From: Gimesia alba
GTDB taxonomy: Bacteria > Planctomycetota > Planctomycetia > Planctomycetales > Planctomycetaceae
Length of the DNA: 64,000 bases
Direction: 5' to 3'
NCBI RefSeq assembly: GCF_007744675.1
Contig: NZ_CP036269.1
Span: 6,747,046 to 6,811,045, forward strand
Below, piece by piece: positions 26,867-35,829 of the stretch. How positions within the stretch are numbered: the stretch's first letter is position 1; each line of letters begins with the position of its first letter. Made by a program: the position numbers and the translations under genes. The notes under the pieces were generated by a model. That model made no database searches and was not told the origin of the DNA. It worked only from the letters and a program-made list of their open reading frames with translations.

Positions 26867-27722
26867 GAGACATTCACAACAATTTCTAATTGGGCTTCCA
26901 GAATCTGGTAAAACGACTTTTTTGGCAGCCTTATGGCATGTGCTGTTTGAAAAAGATGTAGACGGTAGTTTGCAGTTTGCCAATCTCACTGGAGATAAAA
27001 CATATCTAAATAATATTTGCAAAGAATGGGTAGGAGTACAGCGTCTTGAACGCACCAAGTTGGGTATGGAATCGACTGCATTGATTCAGCTACGAGACCC
27101 AAAGACAGAGCTTTTGACTGATATTTCAATACCTGACTTGTCCGGCGAATCATTTGAGCAACAATGGACAGAAAGATATGCCGAAAAAGGATATTCTGAG
27201 ATTATTGACCAATCTGAAGGAGGTCTTTTATTCATACATCCTGATATCCGTGAAAGTGAATTGATAACAAACGCATCGCAACTAGCGAATAGAATCAAAT
27301 CACCTGAGTCCAATGTTGAAGATAATCATAGTAATGAGCCAATAGAATGGGATCCTCATAAATCGCCCACCCAAGTTCAACTTGTTGAATTATTGCAGTT
27401 CATATCTGTTTTAAATAGACGAAGCTCGATTCGATTAGCTGTAATAATTTCTGCGTGGGACCGGGTACACGAAAATCAATCCGATCCTGATAAGTGGTTA
27501 GGTAAACGAGCCCCTTTATTAATGCAATTTCTCCAAGCAAATTCTGAAAAATTCGAGTGTAAATGCTTTGGCGTTAGCGCTCAGGGGGGAGATATAGAAA
27601 AAAACAAGGATGAACTACAATCAATCGAGTCACCCTCGCAACGCATTGAATTGATATCAACAGGGCACAAAAAAACAAATGATATCACATTACCTTTGCG
27701 ATGGACGATTCGATGGGATTAA
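26808..27722 (+). CDS. Second double-GTPase-type P-loop GTPase (DO-GTPase1-like)
   Basis: 304 residues if it starts at GTG 26808 (GAGGGG upstream); ATG 26859, overlapping the previous stop by eight bases, is an equally good start and begins only nine residues before Walker A. Walker A is GLPESGKTT, followed by FLAALWHVL. Switch II is PDLSGESF, sharing the DxSGE variant with the preceding GTPase. The base-specificity motif is SAWDRV, lacking the usual Lys, so nucleotide preference may differ. It is unlike the previous protein in sequence outside these motifs. The two GTPases probably act as a pair. Confidence 0.75.
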   Translation: MNSTILVGTMLDEKAELMNERHSQQFLIGLPESGKTTFLAALWHVLFEKDVDGSLQFANLTGDKTYLNNICKEWVGVQRLERTKLGMESTALIQLRDPKTELLTDISIPDLSGESFEQQWTERYAEKGYSEIIDQSEGGLLFIHPDIRESELITNASQLANRIKSPESNVEDNHSNEPIEWDPHKSPTQVQLVELLQFISVLNRRSSIRLAVIISAWDRVHENQSDPDKWLGKRAPLLMQFLQANSEKFECKCFGVSAQGGDIEKNKDELQSIESPSQRIELISTGHKKTNDITLPLRWTIRWD

Positions 27723-29779
27723 GCATAAGAGGCAGCGAAATAATTGCTGACCAAGCTGTGCATGGTTACTCCAATGGGCATCGCCTACTTGCTGCATCCA
27801 AATCTTTTGGAAAGCAGGTTGAACGACAAATGAGAATGTTGAGCGACTTGTCTGGTCCGACTATTAGTGAAGGTTTTGAAAAATACTGGACTGCTTACCC
27901 CCTCATACAAAATAAATATTTTGCAATTGCAAAAACATGGATAGCAACAGAATTCTCACGTCCAGGGTGTGTATGGACCCATACGCTCATTTTTCGATAT
28001 ACAGACTTACTGAAATTGAATTCCATCGAAGATCTCCTCGATGCTTTTATTCATCCAGAGTCCATGGGTTTAGAGCGTTATGAAGAGCCAGTTTCTATTA
28101 GAAGTAGCCACAATAACATTCGTTCTCAACATTTATCTTCCATCTCATTTCAAATTGCAGAAGATTTTTATAAAACTGAGGATCCAGTTTGTGTTCGAGT
28201 AAAAAACTCGGAGCTCTTTGAGAGAGACGTATTTGAACTATGGTTATTTCACGCAAGACTTACTGCTAAATTGTTTTCTTTTTGTACCGGTGCGATCAGA
28301 TTACGTCAAATTGAAAATCAATATCTTGATGTTCAATTATCAACATCAGAGGGTATAAGAGATGCAATACGATCACATTCTCAAGTTAAAATTTGTGATA
28401 TTTCTACATCCCTTACCACTGATAAAAAGGAGAAGAAGGAGGAGGAAGGCTTTGCCTTTGTGTCTAAATATTTAAGTTCTGACTCAAGAGCAGAAATTGG
28501 TCAATTATATTCTGTTGCGAAAAATATTGCAGATGCGGAGTCTGGAGGAATTCCTATCTCAAATGTTGCTGAAAAGATTGCATCTAATTGGCCCAGTTCG
28601 AAAGAAGCACAAGGTATAAAGACAAGCGTATTTGGATCATCAGAAGTCCGAGAGTATTTTCTCAAAAACGACGAACTAGTAATTGTTGAATCAATAATTT
28701 CTCCCAAGGTCAGCCATGCATTTGATTTAAAAGAACTAAAAGTCGCAAATACATTAAAAGGAGCTAGTGTTACAAGAAGTCAAGAAGTATGCCGACTTCT
28801 ATCGCGAGGAATTACAAAGAACAAGAAGGACTTTGTTTCCGTAGCATTAGATACTATTGTTTTATTGAGAGAACGAGTAAGCACTGATATTCTGGAAAAA
28901 CTGTCTGAGAATGAGATATGCCAATTAATTAAACTGCGTCCCGATTACCTAATATGTAAAAAAGTCTGGGAATTGGCAGATAGACAAAAGCTCAACAAAA
29001 TTCTAGAAACTGCAAATATCGAAGCAACTTGGGTGAATAGCTTAATTGAAACTACTATTGAAATTTCAGAGTTCGAAGCGATATCTCATATAATAAGTAC
29101 CAATCCTGAATTGGGTATCCGAGCAATCCTAGATAAGGGTAATCAGGATACAAGGCTGGCTAGTCGGATAATGTCGATGCTTAGTAGTCGATCTGATCTG
29201 GTTTGCGAGTGGCTCGACAAAGAGAAAAGTATTTCAGTCGAATTTCTCGGTAGCTTATTTTTGAATTTAGATCCAGCTAGTGAGGCATTTCTGCATTGTA
29301 GTTCGTCCTCTTTGGAAAATATCTCAAACTTTGATCGCAATAATAGTAGTGACTTAAACCAGTTCCTTGATGCATTTCTTTTCTCTATTGCGCTCACGCA
29401 TTCTGAGAAAGAATTGTCCTGCATGGTTTCACGACAGTTCCCATCCTTATATTCTTCTGTTTGTAGGTCTAGTCTCGCGAGACAGGCGTGGAGTTTGTTG
29501 GATCGCTTTTTGCCACGTGGCTTTTTTTGGAGCCCAGCAAAAAGATTTCGCATAGGACTCGTGTCTGTATTCATAAATAACGAATGGCCTGTCAATGACT
29601 TTTTACGTGCGATTCCAGATGAACAATTTGTTACTGATGTGTGCGGAATGTGGGGATGGGATGAGAAAGAAATGGAGTTTCTGACGAATGTAGTCAGTTA
29701 TGCATTGGAGAGTGGTCAAGACATCATTTCGCGGAAAATATACAAGAGGTTTCGAAAGTACTCTAAATACTTTATTTGA
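27701..29779 (+). CDS. GTPase-associated protein 1 (GAP1-like)
   Basis: 692 residues from ATG 27701 (ATG 27713 possible), overlapping the GTPase by 22 bases. The N-terminal 150 residues carry the family hallmark QAVHGYSNGHRLLAAS, then LSDLSGPT, WTAYPLIQNKYFAIAKTW and RPGCVWTHTLIF, typical of the GAP1 N-terminal domain. The rest is helical and Leu/Ser/Glu-rich, consistent with the middle and C-terminal GAP1 regions. In the published comparative-genomic picture this protein always accompanies the double GTPases and is thought to control or sense through them. No experimental role is known to me. It is the last gene of the operon. Confidence 0.75.
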   Translation: MDDSMGLSIRGSEIIADQAVHGYSNGHRLLAASKSFGKQVERQMRMLSDLSGPTISEGFEKYWTAYPLIQNKYFAIAKTWIATEFSRPGCVWTHTLIFRYTDLLKLNSIEDLLDAFIHPESMGLERYEEPVSIRSSHNNIRSQHLSSISFQIAEDFYKTEDPVCVRVKNSELFERDVFELWLFHARLTAKLFSFCTGAIRLRQIENQYLDVQLSTSEGIRDAIRSHSQVKICDISTSLTTDKKEKKEEEGFAFVSKYLSSDSRAEIGQLYSVAKNIADAESGGIPISNVAEKIASNWPSSKEAQGIKTSVFGSSEVREYFLKNDELVIVESIISPKVSHAFDLKELKVANTLKGASVTRSQEVCRLLSRGITKNKKDFVSVALDTIVLLRERVSTDILEKLSENEICQLIKLRPDYLICKKVWELADRQKLNKILETANIEATWVNSLIETTIEISEFEAISHIISTNPELGIRAILDKGNQDTRLASRIMSMLSSRSDLVCEWLDKEKSISVEFLGSLFLNLDPASEAFLHCSSSSLENISNFDRNNSSDLNQFLDAFLFSIALTHSEKELSCMVSRQFPSLYSSVCRSSLARQAWSLLDRFLPRGFFWSPAKRFRIGLVSVFINNEWPVNDFLRAIPDEQFVTDVCGMWGWDEKEMEFLTNVVSYALESGQDIISRKIYKRFRKYSKYFI

Positions 29780-29934
29780 TCGAAGATATGTTATACGCCT
29801 TTCTACAATGCCAAGATCTAAAAAATGAGTAGCTATGATAAATAAAATCTAGCTGTCTCCCAAAATAGGTTCGGCTGACAAATAAACGTCACATTAATCG
29901 AATAAATCTGTGTGAACTTAGGAGAAAATCTCCA

Positions 29935-30210
29935 ATGAATGATCTCGAACTAACAAATGATGAACTTCGGCAGATTGTCCACTATGCCGAAACAGCTCAG
30001 AGTGATCAATCTTCTGACCCTAAACTTCTCGCCCTCGCGCTTCAGGTAGTCGCACTTTGCATGTTACGATTGCAATCAGGTGATCCACCGTTAACCGGAC
30101 CGGGAGTAGATAGATGGTATGACGAAATATTCGGCTTTGATATGCGCCCTATTGCTGCGCGACTTGATCCCGCTGTGCAGAAGCTACGGGCTGCTAAAAT
30201 CATTAAATAA
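29935..30210 (+). CDS. Small hypothetical protein next to the GTPase operon
   Basis: 91 residues from ATG 29935 with AGGAG upstream. It is helical, opening LELTNDELRQIVHYAETAQS; the C-terminal half has DRWYDEIFGFDMRP. There is no signal peptide or known motif. It lies 155 bases after the GAP1-like gene, so it may be a separate transcript; it could be an accessory protein of the defence operon or of the integrase remnant that follows. The ribosome-binding site and codon use make it look real. Confidence 0.5.
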   Translation: MNDLELTNDELRQIVHYAETAQSDQSSDPKLLALALQVVALCMLRLQSGDPPLTGPGVDRWYDEIFGFDMRPIAARLDPAVQKLRAAKIIK

Positions 30211-30341
30211 AAAATAGAGTTGAATGATGAAGTGAAGGCGTCTTTGAGTATTGGTAAGAATGGTGAAGGCAAAGACGAAGTGCTGTGCATGGATTCTAAG
30301 CTACGGTCAAGAGTGCAATTCATTCCTGAATGATTTGTCGC

Positions 30342-30971
30342 TCACATTGAATTTAGTATAAGCTTTAGCTTCTGTATCTCTTCAGGGGAAAGTAGAGACT
30401 TTGTTTCTGTGGGTTCATTTTTGGAGCCCTTACTCTCGAGCTTCTCGTGGATTTCACCTGCAGCAGCCTGAGCCGCCTTAGTCGCACCATAAAACTTCTC
30501 CGTCGTCGAAAAATCTCGGTGCCGTAAAATGACTTTGAGGGTTTCTGCCGAGATTCCGGCGTTGATCAGCCGGTGAGCACAGCCCCGTCTCAGATCGTGG
30601 GCAGTGGCATACTTCAGACGGCGTCCCGTTTCTTCATCTGGCTGCTGAACGATAATCCTGGCTTGCTCTCCAATCTGAGCAATGATTCGGCTGACTCGGT
30701 CCGTTGACAGCCGTTTCTCCGTTCTCTGAGCCTGTCTGCTGGATAGTTTCTCAGCCCGTTTTCTGAGTTTTGCAATAGCATCGGAAGTAATTTCCCCCTG
30801 ATGTTGATTGAATTCGACCTTGCGTTTGATCTTCGCTTTGCCAAGCCAGTTTCGAATGGTGGTATCAGAAACCCCACAGGCTCGGCCGATGGCAGTATTG
30901 CTGTACTGTTCTGCCAGCCTGGCAAGATCCCGGTTAGTTGGTCTGAACCATTCACTATGAGTTTCGATCTA
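30342..30971 (-). pseudogene. 5'-truncated tyrosine integrase (C-terminal fragment)
   Basis: Reading the minus strand, the frame is open to a TGA at 30342-30344 and encodes about 207 residues closely matching the last 205 residues of the intact integrase at 48360-49991 (WFRPTNRDLARLAEQ, HDLRRGCAHRL, LRHRDFSTTEKFYG, ending EEIQKLKLILNSM). Base identity to that gene is visibly high through this block and stops abruptly at about 30971. No in-frame start codon remains, and the first 340 residues, including the catalytic Arg of box I, are gone. It is a remnant of a related element. Confidence 0.9.
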
Positions 30972-31454
30972 ACACTTCAGGAGTCATTCTGATCATATTT
31001 TTCCATTTTGCTATGAAATCGCTAATACGTCTGTCTTTCAAACATACACACCGAGTCCGCGAATAAGGGCTGTATAGATTACTGCCTGGCATTCATCGAG
31101 TTTAGCGAACTAATTCGAGTCCAAACGACGAGAGGTGTTTCGGATGACTTTCGCCGCTGATCAATCGCGGCTACATCTTGCTGAAATGAATTGACAATTA
31201 TATGTGGCCACCCTTCACTAATTACTCATTTCGAAAACAGTCTGAGTGCGATTCACCTAATGATTTGCATCACAAGTCTTCTTCCACGAGTTGTTTGTTG
31301 TCAAGAATCAGATCGGTCCGACAATTAAATTGTGTCATGACGCCACAAAAGGAACGCTCTTGTGAGACCTGTTGTCACAACTAACTGTTTTCGACGCATT
31401 TTGTTGACAGTTTCACCCTATAACCTACTCTTCCTATACACTCGTCTGACTGAC
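30972..31454. other. About 480 bases of non-coding or decayed DNA
   Basis: It lies between the integrase remnant and the IS element. I found no ORF with protein-like composition and no clear repeat. The promoter for the GGDEF-EAL gene may originally have lain here before the IS insertion. Confidence 0.35.
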
Positions 31455-31538
31455 TAGAGGTTGTCTCATAACGTCAAAAAAAGTGAACGGTTTGGCGCGT
31501 CTTTTGCATGAAGTGTTCTCCTGAAAGGAGAATTTCTT

Positions 31539-31985
31539 ATGTATATGACGCTGGTCTGGTGGCCCAAACGAAAACGGGTTTCCACAAAAACAGCGTCCAG
31601 GACGGAACGCCCGGTCGTTTTGACCGATAAACAATGGTCTTTAGTCGCAAAACTGTTTCCCTGGACTCCCCCTTCCAAAAAGGGAGGACGTCCAAAAGCC
31701 CATCCACGAGATTGCCTGGAAGGCATTCTCTGGATTTTGGTGACAGGAGCACGATGGAAAGATTTACCAAGAGAGTATCCCTCAAAAGCGACGTGCCATC
31801 GACGTTTCCAGCAATGGACGATCGAAGGGCGGCTCTTATCTGCCTGGCAAATCATCTTGGAACGAATGGATGATGCTGGCCAGATTGATTTCTCGGAAAC
31901 CTTTGCTGATGGCACTTTTGCCTCGGCAAAAAAAGGGGTAGAAGAGTTGGCCCGACTCGTCGTGGCAAAGGCACAAAGGTCATGA
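31539..31985 (+). CDS. IS5-family transposase, first frame (orfA)
   Basis: 148 residues if read to its own stop. The N-terminal half, LTDKQWSLVAKLFPW ... GGRPKAHPRDCLEGILWIL ... GARWKDLP, is the DUF4096-type transposase N-terminus, followed by WTIEGRLLSAWQIIL and the first catalytic Asp in TFADGTFASAKKG. At the run of seven A (31928-31934), slipping back one base would continue as RGRRVGPTRRGKGTK into the second frame, giving the complete DDE enzyme. The orfA product alone may act as a regulator. Confidence 0.85.
   Translation: MYMTLVWWPKRKRVSTKTASRTERPVVLTDKQWSLVAKLFPWTPPSKKGGRPKAHPRDCLEGILWILVTGARWKDLPREYPSKATCHRRFQQWTIEGRLLSAWQIILERMDDAGQIDFSETFADGTFASAKKGVEELARLVVAKAQRS
31928..31934 (+). 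promoter_or_regulatory. Slippery A7 site for programmed -1 frameshift
   Basis: AAAAAAA followed by GGGG. Reading GCA AAA AAA and slipping one base gives AGG GGT AGA, which leads in frame into the second transposase frame with the conserved RRGKGTKVM motif. The sequence is a classic A-AAA-AAG-type signal. Confidence 0.75.
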
Positions 31986-32383
31986 TTTTTGTCGATCGTC
32001 ACGGGACACCTGTGGCGATCGACACAGAATCGGCCCGTCGTAGCGAAGTCAAGCTGATCGAACCGCTGCTTGAAAAAATCACATTGCAAAATCGACAACC
32101 CGAGCGACTTGTTTATGACAAAGCCGCCGATTCGGACTCGTTGCGCAAACGGCTGATGGAAAAGAATATCGATCTGATCTGCCCGCATCGAAAATCGAGA
32201 GTCAAACCGCCGACGCAAGATGGTCGAAAGCTTCCACGCTTCAAACGACGTTGGATTGTGGAACGCAGTATTGCCTGGCTCCACAACTATCGTCGCATTG
32301 TCACGCGCTGGGAATATCACGATTACCTCTACGAAAGCTTTGTAATTCTTGGGTGTTTATTTACACTATTAAAAAGGTTTTGA
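31982..32383 (+). CDS. IS5-family transposase, second frame (orfB)
   Basis: 133 residues from ATG 31982, overlapping orfA's stop (ATGA), though the natural product is probably the frameshifted fusion. It holds the second Asp (LVYDKAADSDSLRKRL), then DLICPHRKSR and the C-terminal RWIVERSIAWLHNYRRIVTRWE block with the catalytic Glu of the DDE triad. The end LGCLFTLLKRF is complete. Confidence 0.85.
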   Translation: MIFVDRHGTPVAIDTESARRSEVKLIEPLLEKITLQNRQPERLVYDKAADSDSLRKRLMEKNIDLICPHRKSRVKPPTQDGRKLPRFKRRWIVERSIAWLHNYRRIVTRWEYHDYLYESFVILGCLFTLLKRF

Positions 32384-32415
32384 GATGCCCTCTAGTTTCA
32401 AATGTGAGAGTACAA

Positions 32416-35400
32416 ATGAAGAAACACAACAATGAAAGAATTGTTGACAACCGACAGTTCCCAACAATCGAAGAAATCGATCTTTTGAATACGATCCGAT
32501 TGATACAGTCGCAGTTTACTTCTGATGAGCCACCACTCAAGTTTTACGACAAGCTGCTTTCGCATCTTATTAAATCAAGTCAAAGTTCATATGGTTTCAT
32601 CGGAGATCTTCTTTACACAAATGCAGGCGATCCGTATTTCAAGATGCGGGCCGTCTCCAACATTGCCTGGAACCAGAAATCTCTTGAGTATTTTGTAGAA
32701 CATTCGCCAAACGGTCTTGATTTTTTCAATCTCAAGAATCTGTTTGGTGCAGTACTCACGTCTGGCAAGTATGTACTGACAAACGACACGGCGAATGACG
32801 TGCGTAGCGGAGGCCTGCCTCTCGGTCACCCGTTGATCGAGTCGTTTCTAGGAATGCCTCTGTTTCACGATGGCAATCTGATTGGTATGGTTGGCATGGC
32901 AAATCGTACTGGTGGATATGACGAATCGCTGGCGAAGAATCTGGAGCCACTGTTTACCACTTTCTCGACCATCATCGCTGCGTACTGGAATGCTCGAAAA
33001 TATAGGGAGTCAGAGAAGAAATATCGAGGGCTGCTGGAGTGCGCTCCTGATGCATTGGTGATTTGCAACCAGGATGGAAATATAATCCTAACGAATACAC
33101 AGGCGACACATATATTTGGTTACTCACAAGAAGAATTGATTGGGGAGCCTGTCGAAGTTCTCATTCCTGAAGATATTCGTGCCATCCACAAGAAAAAACA
33201 TGTTGGGTATTTCTCGAACCCCAAGGTACGCCCCATGGGAAAATCGGCGGATCTCTACGGGTTACGGAAAGATGGTAGTCGGTTTCCCATTGAGGTCAAC
33301 CTAGGGCCTCTGCGGACAGACTCTGGAGTGCTCGTCACCGCCTCCATTCGCGATGTTAGTGAGCGTAAGCGTGCAGAAGAAGAAATAATACTCTTTCGGA
33401 CAGCCCTGGATTGTTCGGCCGATGCCGTCTTTCTTATCGACCGGAATAAGATGCGATTCATTGATATGAACGCAACCGCCTGTGCGAGTGTGGGCTACTC
33501 TCGTGAGGAACTACTCACCATGGGGCCAGGGGACATCAAAACTAATATCACCTGTGATGAGTTGGCGCTTCAGTTCGACAAAGTGATTTCCTCGAAACAA
33601 GAGAAAAAGGGGGTGATTGAAACTGTGCACCGCCGCAAAGATGGCTCAGATTTCCCCGTCGAAATACTTTTCCAGGCCTTGGATTCCTCAACTGATAAAC
33701 CGATTCTGATTGCGACGGCTCGTGATATCACCGATCGTAAGCGCGCAGAGCGACTGAAGGATGGTCAGAATGAAATAATCCATCAGATTTACTCTGGCAA
33801 TTCGTTACTCAGCGTGCTCACGCTTCTGTGCCAGATTGTGGAGGAACAAGTTTCTGAGATACGGTGTTCGGTCATGTTGATTGATGAAGATACTGGACGA
33901 TTGCAAGTCTGTGCTGCTCCAAACCTTTCAGAGAAGCTGCAACGTGCGCTCAACAATCTTGAGGTTAAACCCTGCGCGGGAACAAATTTTACCTCAACTG
34001 ACGTTCGAGAAACCGTGGTTGTGAATGATCTCACGAGCGCCCCACTTTGGGGTGATTTCCACAGCCTGGCGCTGGCGGATGGGCTGAGGGCCTACTGGTC
34101 TCAACCGATTATTGAATCAGAGGGCAAGGTGCTGGGAGCTTTTTGCATGTTCTGCGAGGAGCCACGTGGTCCTCTCACTGGCGAAGCGACGTTGCTAGAA
34201 TCGTCGGCACAAATGGCTGGCGTCGCCATTGAACGTAAGCAGTTGGAGCAAAAGCTACGACATGATGCCTTGCATGATCCTCTGACAGATTTGCCTAACC
34301 GAGCATTGTTCGTCAAGCAACTTGAGCTGGCAATCCAGCGATATAAGAGAAACAATGATTATTCGATTGCAGTTCTGTTTCTTGACTTGGATCGCTTCAA
34401 GACCATCAATGACAGCCTGGGGCATCTGACTGGAGACAATCTGCTGGTGCAGACGGCTCAAAGGTTACAGAAAGCGATACGAGAAACAGATATCGTAGCG
34501 CGTCTTGGTGGAGACGAGTTTGCCGTGCTGGCTGAGCATATTACTGATGTCAATGATGTGATTCTAATTGCCGAGCGTATTCATGAAGCTTTGCAGCAAC
34601 CGTTCAATTTGGAAGGTGAAGAGGTCTTTACGAGCACCAGTATCGGAATTGCCGTGAGTACTGTTGAACACCATAGCGCGGACGATATCCTGCGTGACGC
34701 TGACACGGCCATGTATCGAGCCAAGTCGCAAGGGGATTCACGCTTCGAGCTGTTCACCTCCGAGATGTCCACCAATTCTAAAATAACCCTGACATTAGAA
34801 AATCAACTGAGACAAGCCCTCAATCGCCAAGAATTTCGGGTATTCTATCAGCCTATTATATCGCTGACGACGATGACGATTATCGGTTTCGAAGCTCTGC
34901 TGCGTTGGGAGCATCCAGAGCGTGGGATCATACCACCATCGGAATTCCTCGACGTAGCGGAAAAATGTGGATTGATGATCCCGGTTGGCTGGTGGGTAAT
35001 GCAGACAGCATGCGGCCAACTGTGTGAATGGCAGAATCAATTTCCTACTGCCACGGCACTGACTCTCAACGTGAATTTCTCACCCAGACAAATTATACAG
35101 CCTAACGTTATCGAAAAAACTCTTCGAATTATTGACGAGACCGGCATCAAGGCAGACAACCTGTACCTGGAAATCACGGAACACGCTGCCATTGAAAATA
35201 CCGCACTAACATTAGCTGTTTTGACAGAGTTGCATGAGCAAGGGGTTCGCCTGGTAATAGATGATTTCGGAACGGGCTATTCGTCTCTGAGTCACCTCCA
35301 GTTGTTTCCCTTTAGCTCTCTGAAGGTTGACCGTTCATTTATCAGCGGTACCGACCTACACAAGCGGAACTCGCACATTGTACACACTACTATTGACCTG

Positions 35401-35607
35401 GCCCACAATCTGGGGATGACCGTCGTTGCTGAAGGCGTGGAAACGAAAGACCAAATGTCACGACTCATAGCTCTTGGGTGTGATTTTATGCAGGGTTACT
35501 TTATTGCGAAGCCTTTGCCACCTGACAAGGTGCACACATTATTGCTTAACGAATCACAAATTGATCAACATGAATTGATGGCTACTGCAACTCTGTCGAA
35601 TCTTTGA
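32416..35607 (+). CDS. GAF-PAS-PAS-GAF-GGDEF-EAL c-di-GMP enzyme
   Basis: 1063 residues from ATG 32416 (the frame continues back into the IS, which is not part of the gene). Order: GAF (about 30-190), PAS (about 200-320, ending SIRDVSERKRAEEE), PAS (about 325-445, ending ARDITDRKRAE), GAF (about 460-610), GGDEF (about 615-780) with RETD I-site and intact GGDEF, and EAL (about 790-1050). The EAL domain keeps EALLRW, NVNFS, LEITE, DDFGTGYS, KVDRSF and AEGVET, so both synthesis and breakdown of c-di-GMP are chemically possible. The IS lies only 23 bases upstream and probably replaces its promoter or supplies one. Confidence 0.92.
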   Translation: MKKHNNERIVDNRQFPTIEEIDLLNTIRLIQSQFTSDEPPLKFYDKLLSHLIKSSQSSYGFIGDLLYTNAGDPYFKMRAVSNIAWNQKSLEYFVEHSPNGLDFFNLKNLFGAVLTSGKYVLTNDTANDVRSGGLPLGHPLIESFLGMPLFHDGNLIGMVGMANRTGGYDESLAKNLEPLFTTFSTIIAAYWNARKYRESEKKYRGLLECAPDALVICNQDGNIILTNTQATHIFGYSQEELIGEPVEVLIPEDIRAIHKKKHVGYFSNPKVRPMGKSADLYGLRKDGSRFPIEVNLGPLRTDSGVLVTASIRDVSERKRAEEEIILFRTALDCSADAVFLIDRNKMRFIDMNATACASVGYSREELLTMGPGDIKTNITCDELALQFDKVISSKQEKKGVIETVHRRKDGSDFPVEILFQALDSSTDKPILIATARDITDRKRAERLKDGQNEIIHQIYSGNSLLSVLTLLCQIVEEQVSEIRCSVMLIDEDTGRLQVCAAPNLSEKLQRALNNLEVKPCAGTNFTSTDVRETVVVNDLTSAPLWGDFHSLALADGLRAYWSQPIIESEGKVLGAFCMFCEEPRGPLTGEATLLESSAQMAGVAIERKQLEQKLRHDALHDPLTDLPNRALFVKQLELAIQRYKRNNDYSIAVLFLDLDRFKTINDSLGHLTGDNLLVQTAQRLQKAIRETDIVARLGGDEFAVLAEHITDVNDVILIAERIHEALQQPFNLEGEEVFTSTSIGIAVSTVEHHSADDILRDADTAMYRAKSQGDSRFELFTSEMSTNSKITLTLENQLRQALNRQEFRVFYQPIISLTTMTIIGFEALLRWEHPERGIIPPSEFLDVAEKCGLMIPVGWWVMQTACGQLCEWQNQFPTATALTLNVNFSPRQIIQPNVIEKTLRIIDETGIKADNLYLEITEHAAIENTALTLAVLTELHEQGVRLVIDDFGTGYSSLSHLQLFPFSSLKVDRSFISGTDLHKRNSHIVHTTIDLAHNLGMTVVAEGVETKDQMSRLIALGCDFMQGYFIAKPLPPDKVHTLLLNESQIDQHELMATATLSNL

Positions 35608-35829
35608 TGCTCTTGGAATGTCTGGAATTCTCGATGAAGTATTTGAAGGCCAGATACTGCGTGGCTCAACATTCTGATGGTGATCCCGAATGTCACGTTT
35701 TCTTTTTTAATTCACAAACCATCTCGCCGAGCCTTCTAACTGAACTTCGTTTGCGAAATGCTTTTGACATAAGTTCTCTCTGCTAAGGCAGAGTCAATCT
35801 TATAATTCGGCACCAGAAAGAAAACAATT

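Larger units (their letters stand above)
31457..32392 (+). mobile_element. Complete IS5-family (IS427-like) insertion sequence
   Basis: 936 bases. The left end GAGGTTGTCTCATAACGT and the right end, read inward as GAGGGCATCTCAAAACCT, form an imperfect terminal inverted repeat (about 13 of 18 bases). Both ends are flanked by TA (31455-31456 and 32393-32394), the target duplication typical of the IS427 group. It contains two overlapping transposase frames joined by an A7 slippery run. It looks intact and could be mobile. Confidence 0.8.

Noticed and set aside
31466-32320. 284-residue ORF opposite the IS transposase
   Set aside because: Antisense to the transposase, without any family resemblance.
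32251-32415. Upstream extension of the GGDEF-EAL gene into the IS
   Set aside because: These 55 codons are transposase DNA in another frame, so the gene start is placed at 32416.
35604-35786. 60-residue ORF overlapping the GGDEF-EAL stop
   Set aside because: TTG start, no ribosome-binding site, no protein-like pattern.
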